Source: Bacteroidota bacterium (GTDB taxonomy: Bacteria; Bacteroidota; Bacteroidia; 2-12-FULL-35-15). Taken from it: a DNA stretch of 64,000 bases. Position numbers and translations under genes: made by a program. The stretch is taken from contig JADKIU010000002.1 in NCBI GenBank assembly GCA_016722565.1, positions 1,054,001-1,118,000 on the forward strand, written 5' to 3'. Each line of letters begins with the position of its first letter. The first letter of the stretch is position 1. Below the pieces are notes generated by a model, which was not told where the DNA came from, made no database searches, and saw only the letters and a program-made list of their open reading frames with translations. Shown piece by piece: positions 35,310 through 43,039 of this stretch.

Positions 35310-37103
35310 ATGGCCAGAAAAGCGAAAGAAACAGACGATTTACCGAAAGCAAAAGTCAATAAAACCTCCTTAAAAAAGGCATTGCGTATATTCCAATATA
35401 CCGGTAAACACAAGTGGAAGCTTTATTTAGGAATGGTCTTTTTGCTTTTGACAGGAGGTACTGCCTTACTTTTCCCAATGATGTTGGGAAATTTGATTAA
35501 AACAATCGAACAGAAGGATTTTACTACCATTAACGACATTGGTATCTATTTGATAATTGTGTTGAGTTTACAATCGGTTTTCTCCTATTATCGAATTTAC
35601 CTTTTTGTTAATTATACAGAAAACACCTTGGCCTCCCTTCGTCAAGCCGTTTATGCCCATTTGATTCAATTGCCAATGAGCTTTTTTGTGCAGCAGCGCG
35701 TTGGCGACTTAAACAGCCGTATGTCGGCTGATATTTCGCAAATTCAGGATACATTAACCACCACCATCGCAGAGTTTTTACGCCAGTTTATGCTGGTTGT
35801 GGGCGGAATCGCTTTATTACTATATATTTCCCCAAAACTGACCTTAATGATGCTTGCCATTGTTCCGGTTGTTGCTGTTGCCGCAGTTATTTTCGGACGA
35901 TTCATAAGAAAAACGTCTAAAAATGTACAGGAAAAAATTGCTGAATCCAATACGGTGATTGAAGAAACCCTTCAGGGAATTACCAATGTAAAAGCGTTCG
36001 CAAATGAGTTTTTTGAAAATGCACGTTACAAGAAAAGCACTGAAGAAATTGTAAAAAATGCCATTAAAGGTGGCACCTACCGCGGTGGATTCGCTTCCTT
36101 TATCATTTTCTGTTTGTTTGGCTCCATCGTAGCTGTTATCTGGTATGGAGTATATCTGGCATCACAAAATCAATTGTTAATTGGCGACCTTATCTCCTTT
36201 ATTCTTTATTCAGCATTTGTAGGTGCCTCTTTTGGTGGTATTGCCGAATTGTATGCACAAATTCAAAAAGCAATCGGTTCGGTTGAACGCGTTTTCGATA
36301 TCTTAGATGAACATCCGGAAGCACTGGATATCAGCGGATCAAATACAAACATTAAACGTGTTGAAGGAAATGTTCGTTTTGATGAAGTGGCGTTTACCTA
36401 CCCTTCCCGAAAAGAAATTCAAGTATTAAAAAACATTACACTTACAGCAAAAAAAGGCGAAACCATCGCAATTGTCGGACCAAGTGGCTCCGGAAAATCT
36501 ACCTTAATCGGATTATTATTGCGCTTTTATGATCCTGAAAAAGGAACCTTATACATTGATGAAAAAGATGCCAAAAGTTACTCTTTAACTGAATTGCGTA
36601 ATAACATGGCCATTGTACCTCAAGATGTTTTATTGTTTGGTGGAACCATCAAAGAAAACATCGCTTATGGTAAACCGAATGCGACCATCGCAGAAATAGT
36701 CGAAGCAGCCCGAAAAGCAAATGCATTGGAATTTATTGACACCTTCCCGGAGAAATTCGAAACGGTTGTAGGCGAACGAGGAATAAAACTTTCGGGTGGA
36801 CAGCGTCAACGCATTGCGATTGCACGTGCTGTGTTAAAAGACCCAAGTATCTTAATCTTAGATGAAGCCACCAGCTCCCTCGATTCGGAATCGGAAAGAG
36901 TGGTACAGGAAGCATTGGATAAATTAATGGTTGGACGCACTTCCTTTGTGATTGCGCATCGTTTATCGACCATCCGCAAGGCAGATAAGATTGTGGTTAT
37001 CGACAAAGGTGCGGTACGTGAAGTGGGAACGCATGAAGAATTAATGCATCTGGATAATGGAATGTATCGTAGCTTGAGCAATTTGCAAATGCAATTGACT
37101 TAA
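35310..37103 (+). CDS. ABC transporter, fused permease and ATPase (MsbA-like)
   Basis: 597 residues. Six transmembrane helices in the first 320 residues are followed by an ABC ATPase: Walker A GPSGSGKST near 389-397, Q-loop VPQDVLLFGGTIKENIAYG, signature LSGGQRQR, Walker B ILILDEATSSLD and the H-loop IAHRLST. This is the half-transporter layout of type IV exporters (MsbA/lipid A or multidrug), working as a homodimer in the inner membrane. The substrate cannot be told. The basic N-terminal tail (about 30 residues) is longer than in MsbA. The 3' end overlaps the convergent rsmG gene by 4 bases. Confidence 0.92.
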   Translation: MARKAKETDDLPKAKVNKTSLKKALRIFQYTGKHKWKLYLGMVFLLLTGGTALLFPMMLGNLIKTIEQKDFTTINDIGIYLIIVLSLQSVFSYYRIYLFVNYTENTLASLRQAVYAHLIQLPMSFFVQQRVGDLNSRMSADISQIQDTLTTTIAEFLRQFMLVVGGIALLLYISPKLTLMMLAIVPVVAVAAVIFGRFIRKTSKNVQEKIAESNTVIEETLQGITNVKAFANEFFENARYKKSTEEIVKNAIKGGTYRGGFASFIIFCLFGSIVAVIWYGVYLASQNQLLIGDLISFILYSAFVGASFGGIAELYAQIQKAIGSVERVFDILDEHPEALDISGSNTNIKRVEGNVRFDEVAFTYPSRKEIQVLKNITLTAKKGETIAIVGPSGSGKSTLIGLLLRFYDPEKGTLYIDEKDAKSYSLTELRNNMAIVPQDVLLFGGTIKENIAYGKPNATIAEIVEAARKANALEFIDTFPEKFETVVGERGIKLSGGQRQRIAIARAVLKDPSILILDEATSSLDSESERVVQEALDKLMVGRTSFVIAHRLSTIRKADKIVVIDKGAVREVGTHEELMHLDNGMYRSLSNLQMQLT

Positions 37104-37726
37104 GGCATTGGTAAGAAAACAACCTTCTTTGTTTCAAAAAATTCTTCCGTAAAATAATAGTGTAGGTTGTAGTAAGTGATGCGTTTTTCAAAGTCTTTCA
37201 TCTCTTCTTTCAAATCGCCACCTTTCAAATACAAAATCCCGTTGGGTAAATTATTAAATTGATTTTTTGATACCTTATTCTGCACCCATCTGTAGAATGT
37301 AGGAAATTCAGTAACTGCACGACTAACAATAAACTCAAATTTTTCTTTCACCTCCTCGGCACGCTTATGCTCTGCTCTTACATTTTTTAAACCTAGTGCT
37401 TGTGCAATCTCATTCACTACTTTTATTTTTTTACCAATCTAATCGACTAAATAGAAATTCGTCTCCGGAAATAAAATCGCTAATGGAATTCCAGGGAATC
37501 CACCTCCACAGCCAACATCCATCACATTTGTTTTCGGCTTAAATTGCATCACTTTCGCGATTCCCAAAGAGTGCAAAACGTGACGTTCATACAGCAAATC
37601 GATGTCTTTTCGGGAAATAACATTGATTTGTGCATTCCACTCTTCATACAAGCTTTGCAATTTTGCAAACTGCTCTTGTTGAGTGGCTGTAATATCCGGG
37701 AAGTATTTGAGAATAATTGAAATCAA
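37100..37726 (-). pseudogene. rsmG: 16S rRNA (guanine-527-N7)-methyltransferase with an in-frame TAG
   Basis: Both halves are in one frame: LQSLYEEWNAQINVISRKD and the SAM motif NVMDVGCGGGFPGIPLA upstream of a TAG at about 37436-37438, then IGKKIKVVNEIAQALGL...FIVSRAVTEFP...LYLKGG downstream. The expected residue at the TAG is serine in LVDSIGKKI, so TCG to TAG is the simplest change. The whole reading is 208 residues, normal for RsmG. Without readthrough only 95 residues are made, lacking half of the SAM site. Known: loss of RsmG gives low-level streptomycin resistance in several bacteria. The start is a TTG (37726), preceded by no in-frame ATG. Sequencing error is possible. Confidence 0.85.
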
Positions 37727-37727
37727 A

Positions 37728-37869
37728 GTGAATAGGTAACTAGGTGATTAGGTGACTAAGTGAATAGGTAACGTGTATATTATATTTTAGTAAAGGATAA
37801 ATCAAAACAAAAGTGATTGGGTGAGCACACTATACTTAATCACATAGTTACTTAGTCACCTAGTCACTT
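37728..37869. repeat. GTGACTAGG-type repeat arms forming a long inverted repeat
   Basis: Left arm 37728-37776 is a run of degenerate 8-base units (TAGGTAAC, TAGGTGAT, TAGGTGAC, TAAGTGAA). Right arm 37840-37869 is made of the complementary units (CATAGTTACTTAGTCACC). The arms face each other around about 65 AT-rich bases in the gap between the sigma factor gene and rsmG. The same units recur at 54313-54352. Confidence 0.7.
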
Positions 37870-37870
37870 T

Positions 37871-38488
37871 CTAAATTTTTCCATCGCTGTTCTTCAAAAT
37901 ATTTGCTAAAAACTCTCTTGCTCTAAACAACTGTGCTTTCACTGTTCCTAAAGGCAAATCTAATTTTTCAGCTATTTCTTCGTACGACAATTCATCAAAA
38001 TAACGCATCTCCACTAAAATACGGTAACGTGGTTTTAACTTCTCTACCACCTCACGCATGTGCTTCACCTTTTGCTTCTTCACCATGTTCTCCTCCGGGT
38101 TCAAGCCTTCTGCCTTAATATCCATACTCATCTCCCCTCCTTCATCATTTTCAAATGTGCGGTCGATGGAGAAAGTTGTCATCTTTTTTCTTCTGATAAA
38201 ATCAATACAGTTATTGGATGCGATCTTAAATAACCATGTACTGAATGCATAATTTGGTGTATACTGGCTTAAACGTTTAAACGCTTTACCAAACGCTTCA
38301 ATGGTCAAATCATCCGCATCATCTTTGTTATTCACCATTTTTAGCAACATAAAATAAACCGAATCGCGGTAACGGCCCATCAATTCAGCATACGCTTTTT
38401 GATCGCCTTTATCCAAAGCTGCACGAATCAAATGATAATCGTGCACTGCTTTTACTGAAAGATTCGGGTCAAATTCTAATTCATCCAT
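37871..38488 (-). CDS. ECF-type RNA polymerase sigma-70 factor
   Basis: 205 residues. Region 2 is seen at about residues 30-105 (YRDSVYFMLLKMVNNKDDAD, DLTIEAFGKAFKRL, FSTWLFKIASNNCIDFIRRK) and region 4 near 150-200 (KLKPRYRILVEMRYFDELSY, EEIAEKLDLPLGTVKAQLFR). No anti-sigma factor gene is adjacent. The gene lies downstream of a GT2 gene and upstream of rsmG on the same strand. The 40-residue linker rich in Asp, Glu and Met between regions 2 and 4 is longer than usual. Targets are unknown. Confidence 0.92.
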   Translation of the reverse strand: MDELEFDPNLSVKAVHDYHLIRAALDKGDQKAYAELMGRYRDSVYFMLLKMVNNKDDADDLTIEAFGKAFKRLSQYTPNYAFSTWLFKIASNNCIDFIRRKKMTTFSIDRTFENDEGGEMSMDIKAEGLNPEENMVKKQKVKHMREVVEKLKPRYRILVEMRYFDELSYEEIAEKLDLPLGTVKAQLFRAREFLANILKNSDGKI

Positions 38489-38515
38489 AATAAACTCAAC
38501 AAATTATTTTATGTT

Positions 38516-39649
38516 TTATTTCCACTTATTCTTTTTCATCAACATATTCGATAAGGTAATCATCGGATAGATGAACAACAATAGCACTTCAATGATTGGC
38601 GCTAACAACAACAAATCCTTTTCTGCCAATTGCTTCATCGACTTGTTAAAGATAATCAATTGTATTAACAAACGCAAAGCAAAAAGCGACAATACGATAA
38701 TCGGTTGAAATTGCAATACCAAGGCTGTTGCAAACGAGATAAAGAATAAATACTGACTACCACTCACCATCATCAAACGAAATTTACTCCCTCCATTATA
38801 AAACTTAAACGTGGTCACATGTCTGCGCTTTTGACGGAACCACGATTTAAACGTTTTCTTTACGCGGGAAATGGTATGACTTTCAACACTTACCTCTATT
38901 TTTGAATTACGTTTGGTTGCTGCTTCGTTTACAAACAAATCGTCATCCCCGGATTCAATATGGTAATGAGATGCAAACCCTTTCATCTTAAAAAACAACG
39001 ACTTCTTATACGCTAAATTTCGCCCTGTTCCCATATAGGTTTTGCCCGCAAGCGCAAACGACAAAAACTGAATAGCAATCATAAACGTATCGTAACGGAT
39101 AATTTTATTCAAAAAACCTTTTTGCTTTTCATAACCGCCATAGCCCAACACAATCTCCGTTTCATCCCTAAAGTGCTGCATCATATCTCGCAACCAATAT
39201 TTGCTATTCGGGCGGCAATCAGCATCCGTTAAAAGCATGTGTTCATTGTTTGCGCCTTTAATTCCCATCATCAATGCCACCTTTTTACCATGCGAATAGG
39301 TATCATCTTCTTTGATGGTCACTATTTTTAAATTGGAATGCTTTTTCGCAAACTCCTTTAAAAAATCTGCTGTATTGTCCCACGAACAATCATTCACCAC
39401 CACAACCTCAAAATTGGGATAATCCTGATCGAATATTAATGGTAAAAACTCAGCAAGGTTATCATCCTCATTTTTAGCACAAATAACAATGGAAGCAGGA
39501 GGCGTATTCGTTGGCAGCTCTTTCTTTTTATAAAATGCCAACCTGCTAAAAAAGCCTAAATAATACCACAACTGCACCAACAGCGCCAATGCAAACACTC
39601 CAAATGCTAACAACCCCAATGAAAAGACTGTAAATACTGAAAAATCCAT
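38516..39649 (-). CDS. Membrane-bound family 2 glycosyltransferase
   Basis: 377 residues. An N-terminal transmembrane helix (LGLLAFGVFALALLVQLWYY) is followed by a GT-A domain with ASIVICAKNEDDNLAEFLPL, VVVNDCSWDNTADFL, LLTDADCRPNSKYW (DxD site) and QKRRHVTTFKFY, the processive-type QxxRW-like segment, and then by two or three C-terminal helices. The layout matches inner-membrane transferases that act on lipid carriers or extend polysaccharides. It is the first gene of a minus-strand run with the sigma factor and rsmG, 27 bases before the former. Confidence 0.87.
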   Translation of the reverse strand: MDFSVFTVFSLGLLAFGVFALALLVQLWYYLGFFSRLAFYKKKELPTNTPPASIVICAKNEDDNLAEFLPLIFDQDYPNFEVVVVNDCSWDNTADFLKEFAKKHSNLKIVTIKEDDTYSHGKKVALMMGIKGANNEHMLLTDADCRPNSKYWLRDMMQHFRDETEIVLGYGGYEKQKGFLNKIIRYDTFMIAIQFLSFALAGKTYMGTGRNLAYKKSLFFKMKGFASHYHIESGDDDLFVNEAATKRNSKIEVSVESHTISRVKKTFKSWFRQKRRHVTTFKFYNGGSKFRLMMVSGSQYLFFISFATALVLQFQPIIVLSLFALRLLIQLIIFNKSMKQLAEKDLLLLAPIIEVLLLFIYPMITLSNMLMKKNKWK

Positions 39650-39697
39650 GTTTTATATCCTATCCTTTATTAAACCCTATAGTCACACAAAAATAGA

Positions 39698-39728
39698 TTT
39701 AAGGTTCTTTAGTATTCTCTTATCTTTG
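39698..39728 (+). promoter_or_regulatory. Promoter of tgt-lptG
   Basis: TTTA (39698-39701) and TATCTTTG (39721-39728) are separated by 19 bases, one mismatch from the Bacteroidota consensus. The leader to the tgt ATG at 39841 is about 105 bases and contains low-complexity repeat sequence. Confidence 0.65.
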
Positions 39729-39753
39729 CGATGATTTAAACAAAGTAATTAAC

Positions 39754-39840
39754 AATGGGATGTATAATGTATGAGGGGAAATGGAAAAGGGAGGATTTGC
39801 TTTACATTTTACATCTTCCATCATACATCATCCATATTTA
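39754..39840. repeat. GGATG/CATCC low-complexity inverted block in the tgt leader
   Basis: The left part has ATGGGATGTATAATGTATGA and the right part TTCCATCATACATCATCCAT, which are approximate complements, so the tgt leader RNA could fold into a long imperfect hairpin. An in-frame ATG inside it (39781) would add 20 residues to Tgt that are encoded by the repeat; this is not taken as the start. Confidence 0.5.
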
Positions 39841-40971
39841 ATGAAGTTCACAATCTCCCATAAAGACAAAAACAGTAAAGCCAGAGCCGGAGAGCTTGTT
39901 ACCGACCATGGCACTATACAAACACCTATTTTTATGCCGGTTGGAACAGCCGGTACCGTTAAAGGCGTTCATCAGCATGAACTAAAAGAAGACATTAAAG
40001 CGCAAATCATTTTGGGGAATACCTACCATTTGTATTTACGTCCGGGTTTAGAAATAATCGAACAAGCCGGTGGTTTGCATAAATTCAACGGCTGGGACAA
40101 ACCACTCCTGACCGACAGTGGTGGCTATCAAGTATATTCTTTGTCCAATTCACGCAAATTAACGGAAGAAGGTGCTAAGTTTACCTCTCACATTGATGGT
40201 AGTAAACATATTTTTACCCCTGAAAATGTAATGGACATTCAACGTATCATTGGTGCCGATATCATTATGGCATTTGATGAATGTACACCCTACCCATGCG
40301 AATACGATTACGCGAAAAAATCGCTTGACATGACCCACCGCTGGTTAAAACGCTGTTGCACCCGATTTGATGAAACTGAGGGGAAGTACGGCTTTTCACA
40401 AACGCTTTTCCCTATTGTTCAAGGCAGTGTATACCCTGATTTACGTAAAAAATCAGCGGAGTTCATTGCTGAACAAAACCGCGAAGGAAATGCCATTGGC
40501 GGCTTATCCGTTGGCGAACCGGCCGAAGATATGTATGCCATGACCGAAGTGGTATGCGACATTTTACCGGTTGACAAACCCCGTTACCTCATGGGCGTTG
40601 GAACCCCAATTAATATTTTAGAATCCATTGATTTAGGAATTGACATGTTTGATTGTGTTATGCCGACACGCAACGCTCGACATGGTTTGCTATATACCCA
40701 AAACGGAATCATGAACATGAAAAACGAAAAATGGAAAAATGATTTTTCTGTGTTGGATGAAACCGGAACCTCCTATGTGGATAAGGTATACACCAAAGCC
40801 TATGTTCGCCATTTGGTTCATTCACAAGAATTATTAGCAGCTCAAATCTGTAGCATTCATAATTTGGCGTTTTATTTGTGGTTGGTAGGCGAAGCACGCA
40901 ATCAAATTGTGGCTGGAACGTTTAGGGAATGGAAAAATAAAATGGTGCAACAATTAGGAACAAGATTATAA
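39841..40971 (+). CDS. tgt: Queuine/preQ1 tRNA-ribosyltransferase lacking the zinc-cysteine motif
   Basis: 376 residues from this ATG, which gives the normal N terminus MKFTISHKDKNSKARAG. Seen: PIFMPVGTAGTVKG, LLTDSGGYQVYSL (substrate-binding Asp), GGLSVGE, and FDCVMPTRNARHG with the nucleophile D271. Known: bacterial Tgt has a CxCxxC...H zinc site just before the last helices. Here the corresponding stretch is ETGTSYVDKVYTKAYVRHL (residues 307-325) with no cysteine. I recall this loss as a Bacteroidota trait. The enzyme swaps guanine-34 for a queuine precursor in tRNAs with GUN anticodons. The lptG-like gene follows directly. Confidence 0.94.
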   Translation: MKFTISHKDKNSKARAGELVTDHGTIQTPIFMPVGTAGTVKGVHQHELKEDIKAQIILGNTYHLYLRPGLEIIEQAGGLHKFNGWDKPLLTDSGGYQVYSLSNSRKLTEEGAKFTSHIDGSKHIFTPENVMDIQRIIGADIIMAFDECTPYPCEYDYAKKSLDMTHRWLKRCCTRFDETEGKYGFSQTLFPIVQGSVYPDLRKKSAEFIAEQNREGNAIGGLSVGEPAEDMYAMTEVVCDILPVDKPRYLMGVGTPINILESIDLGIDMFDCVMPTRNARHGLLYTQNGIMNMKNEKWKNDFSVLDETGTSYVDKVYTKAYVRHLVHSQELLAAQICSIHNLAFYLWLVGEARNQIVAGTFREWKNKMVQQLGTRL

Positions 40972-42048
40972 TTGAAATTATTAGATCGTTATATCATTCG
41001 TAAATTCCTGGGGACGTTCTTCTTCTCCATGGCACTCATCATCTTAATTGTGGTGGTGTTTGACATTTCCGAAAAAATTGATGATTTCATTAGCAAAGAA
41101 GCACCACTCGAAGCCATCATTTTCGACTACTATTTTAACTTCATCCCGTTCTTTTTAAATTTATTCAGTCCGCTCTTCACCTTCATTGCCGTTATCTTTT
41201 TTACATCTCAAATGGCAACCCGTACCGAAATTGTAGCCATTCTCAGCAGTGGGATTAGTTATACACGTTTGCTGTATCCGTATTTATTATCTGCAACTGT
41301 TATTTCATTGCTCTCCCTTTACCTCAATCATTTTGTGATTCCCCATGCAACAAAAAAACAAATTGAGTTTGAAGACATTTACATTCGTAATCAATTTCAC
41401 AATCACGATCGGAACATCCACAAACAAATATCACCGGGCAACTATATTTACATCGAACGATACAGCACCGAAGAAAATACCGGATATAAATTCTCAATCG
41501 AAAAATTCAACAAAGGAAAACTATATTATAAATTGATGTCGGAGAGCATTAAGTGGGACAGCATCAAAAGCAATTGGACCATCAACAACTATTATGTGCG
41601 TTACATTAACGGCATGGAAGAATTTGTGACCAAAGGAGTAAAACTCGACACCACCCTTAGTTTTACACCAAAAGAATTTGGCAGAAAAGACAATACGGTG
41701 GGCACCATGGATTATTATGAACTGAACGATTACATCGAAGAAGAAAAATTAAAGGGTTCCGACAATATTGAAACCTACGAAATTGAAAAATACAGACGTA
41801 CCGCATTTCCATTTGCGACATTCGTATTAACCCTGATTGGCGTTTCCATTGCCAGCAGAAAAATCAGAGGAGGTATCGGAATGCATATCGGACTTGGCAT
41901 TTTCATCAGCTTTACCTTTATTATGTTTATGCAGGTGAGTACCACCTTTGCCGCAAGCGGACTGGTTTCACCAATTGCTTCCGTTTGGATTCCGAATGTA
42001 TTGTTTGGCTTTTTATCTTGGTATTTGTTGAAGAAGGCGCAGAAGTAG
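40972..42048 (+). CDS. LptF/LptG family permease (LPS export)
   Basis: 358 residues that start at TTG immediately after the tgt stop (TAATTG). The N terminus KLLDRYIIRKFLGTFFFSMA is exactly what YjgP/YjgQ proteins show, which supports the TTG. Three N-terminal helices, a periplasmic beta-jellyroll-like part (about 130-270) and three C-terminal helices follow, with SSGISYTRLLYPYL as the coupling-helix segment. LptF and LptG form the inner-membrane part of the machine that extracts lipopolysaccharide. Which of the two this is cannot be decided; a second copy is not in the window. Confidence 0.9.
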   Translation: MKLLDRYIIRKFLGTFFFSMALIILIVVVFDISEKIDDFISKEAPLEAIIFDYYFNFIPFFLNLFSPLFTFIAVIFFTSQMATRTEIVAILSSGISYTRLLYPYLLSATVISLLSLYLNHFVIPHATKKQIEFEDIYIRNQFHNHDRNIHKQISPGNYIYIERYSTEENTGYKFSIEKFNKGKLYYKLMSESIKWDSIKSNWTINNYYVRYINGMEEFVTKGVKLDTTLSFTPKEFGRKDNTVGTMDYYELNDYIEEEKLKGSDNIETYEIEKYRRTAFPFATFVLTLIGVSIASRKIRGGIGMHIGLGIFISFTFIMFMQVSTTFAASGLVSPIASVWIPNVLFGFLSWYLLKKAQK

Positions 42049-42061
42049 TTGATTATCGCAC

Positions 42062-42159
42062 TGTCATTCCGACCAACGTGGAGGAATCTAACTAAACATT
42101 GTCTGCAATTCATAATATATTTCTCGACTCCTCCCGATAGCTATCGGGACGAAATGACA
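42062..42159. repeat. Composite REP-like element with two facing GTCATTNCG units
   Basis: Left unit: GTCATTCCGACC...GGAGGAATCT (42063-42089). Right unit on the minus strand: GTCATTTCG, palindrome CCCGATAGCTATCGGG (42132-42147), then GAGAAAT (42119-42158). The outer ends TGTCATTCCG and CGAAATGACA are inverted repeats. The left unit pairs ATTCC with GGAAT, the right one ATTTC with GAAAT. It fills the gap between two convergent genes and is followed by TTAGTTG-type sequence on its right side. Confidence 0.78.
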
Positions 42160-42193
42160 AACAAATAACATTTAACTAACAACCATCAACTAA

Positions 42194-43021
42194 CTATCCC
42201 AATCTCCCTTCCCAAACAAAACATCCTTCAAACTTTTCTTTCAAATCAGTTACCTTTTCAAAAATTCCAAATACTGTTGAGCCGCTTCCACTCATCGCAG
42301 AATAAATTGCACCTTTCGAATATAATTTTTCTTTGATGTTTTTTAATTCCGGAAATTGAGGAAAAACAGAATCTTCAAAATCATTGTGAACACATTCCTT
42401 CCATTGTTCCAATGGTAAATTCAAAATATCATCTTCGAGTGAACGACTTGGTTGTTTTGGTTTTACGCCACTGTAAGCTATTGCTGTATTGATATGAATA
42501 TTCGGATAAACCAACACCACATAATATTTACTCAAATCTAATTTCATGGATTCATATTCATCTCCGCGTCCTTCCGCAAAAGAAGGTTTGTTGCTCACAA
42601 AGAAAGAGCAATCACTTCCCAGTTGACGCGCATAATGATGCATCTCGCCCCAGGAAATTCCAAGTTCGAATTTATCATTCAATAGTTTTATGAAAAATGC
42701 TGCATCAGCCGAACCACCACCCAAACCGGCACCAATAGGAATATGTTTGTGCAAATGAACTTTCACCGCAGGAACAGGATAATCTTGTGAAACCAAATGA
42801 TAGGCAAAATAACAAAGGTTATCCGTTGCATCACCCGGAATTTCAATTCCCGATGACGTAAATGTAAAACGCGCTGCATCGGATTCTGTATTTTCAATTA
42901 CCTCCAACGCATCACTTAAACCTACAGGATAAAATACACTTTGGATATTGTGATAGCCATCATCGCGTTTCTCGATAATGTTGAGTCCGATATTTATTTT
43001 TGCATTTGGAAAAGTAATCAT
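42194..43021 (-). CDS. ispE: 4-diphosphocytidyl-2-C-methyl-D-erythritol kinase
   Basis: 275 residues of the GHMP kinase family. Seen: PNAKINIGLNIIEKRDDGYH at residues 4-23 (substrate site with the catalytic lysine), the ATP motif PIGAGLGGGSADAA near 90, and the C-terminal AIYSAMSGSGSTVFGIF. It phosphorylates CDP-methylerythritol in the MEP route to isoprenoids. The two genes around it face different ways, so it appears to be transcribed alone or with the SBBP protein gene upstream on the same strand (gap 18 bases). Confidence 0.95.
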   Translation of the reverse strand: MITFPNAKINIGLNIIEKRDDGYHNIQSVFYPVGLSDALEVIENTESDAARFTFTSSGIEIPGDATDNLCYFAYHLVSQDYPVPAVKVHLHKHIPIGAGLGGGSADAAFFIKLLNDKFELGISWGEMHHYARQLGSDCSFFVSNKPSFAEGRGDEYESMKLDLSKYYVVLVYPNIHINTAIAYSGVKPKQPSRSLEDDILNLPLEQWKECVHNDFEDSVFPQFPELKNIKEKLYSKGAIYSAMSGSGSTVFGIFEKVTDLKEKFEGCFVWEGRLG

Positions 43022-43039
43022 GGTACAAAGTAAAGAAAT

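Noticed and set aside
37100..37726. TAG in rsmG read as pyrrolysine or a reassigned codon
   Set aside because: TAG serves as a true stop in other genes here, and the residue expected is a plain serine outside a catalytic role.
39781..39840. Longer N terminus of Tgt
   Set aside because: The 20 added residues come from low-complexity leader DNA, while the ATG at 39841 gives the conserved N terminus.
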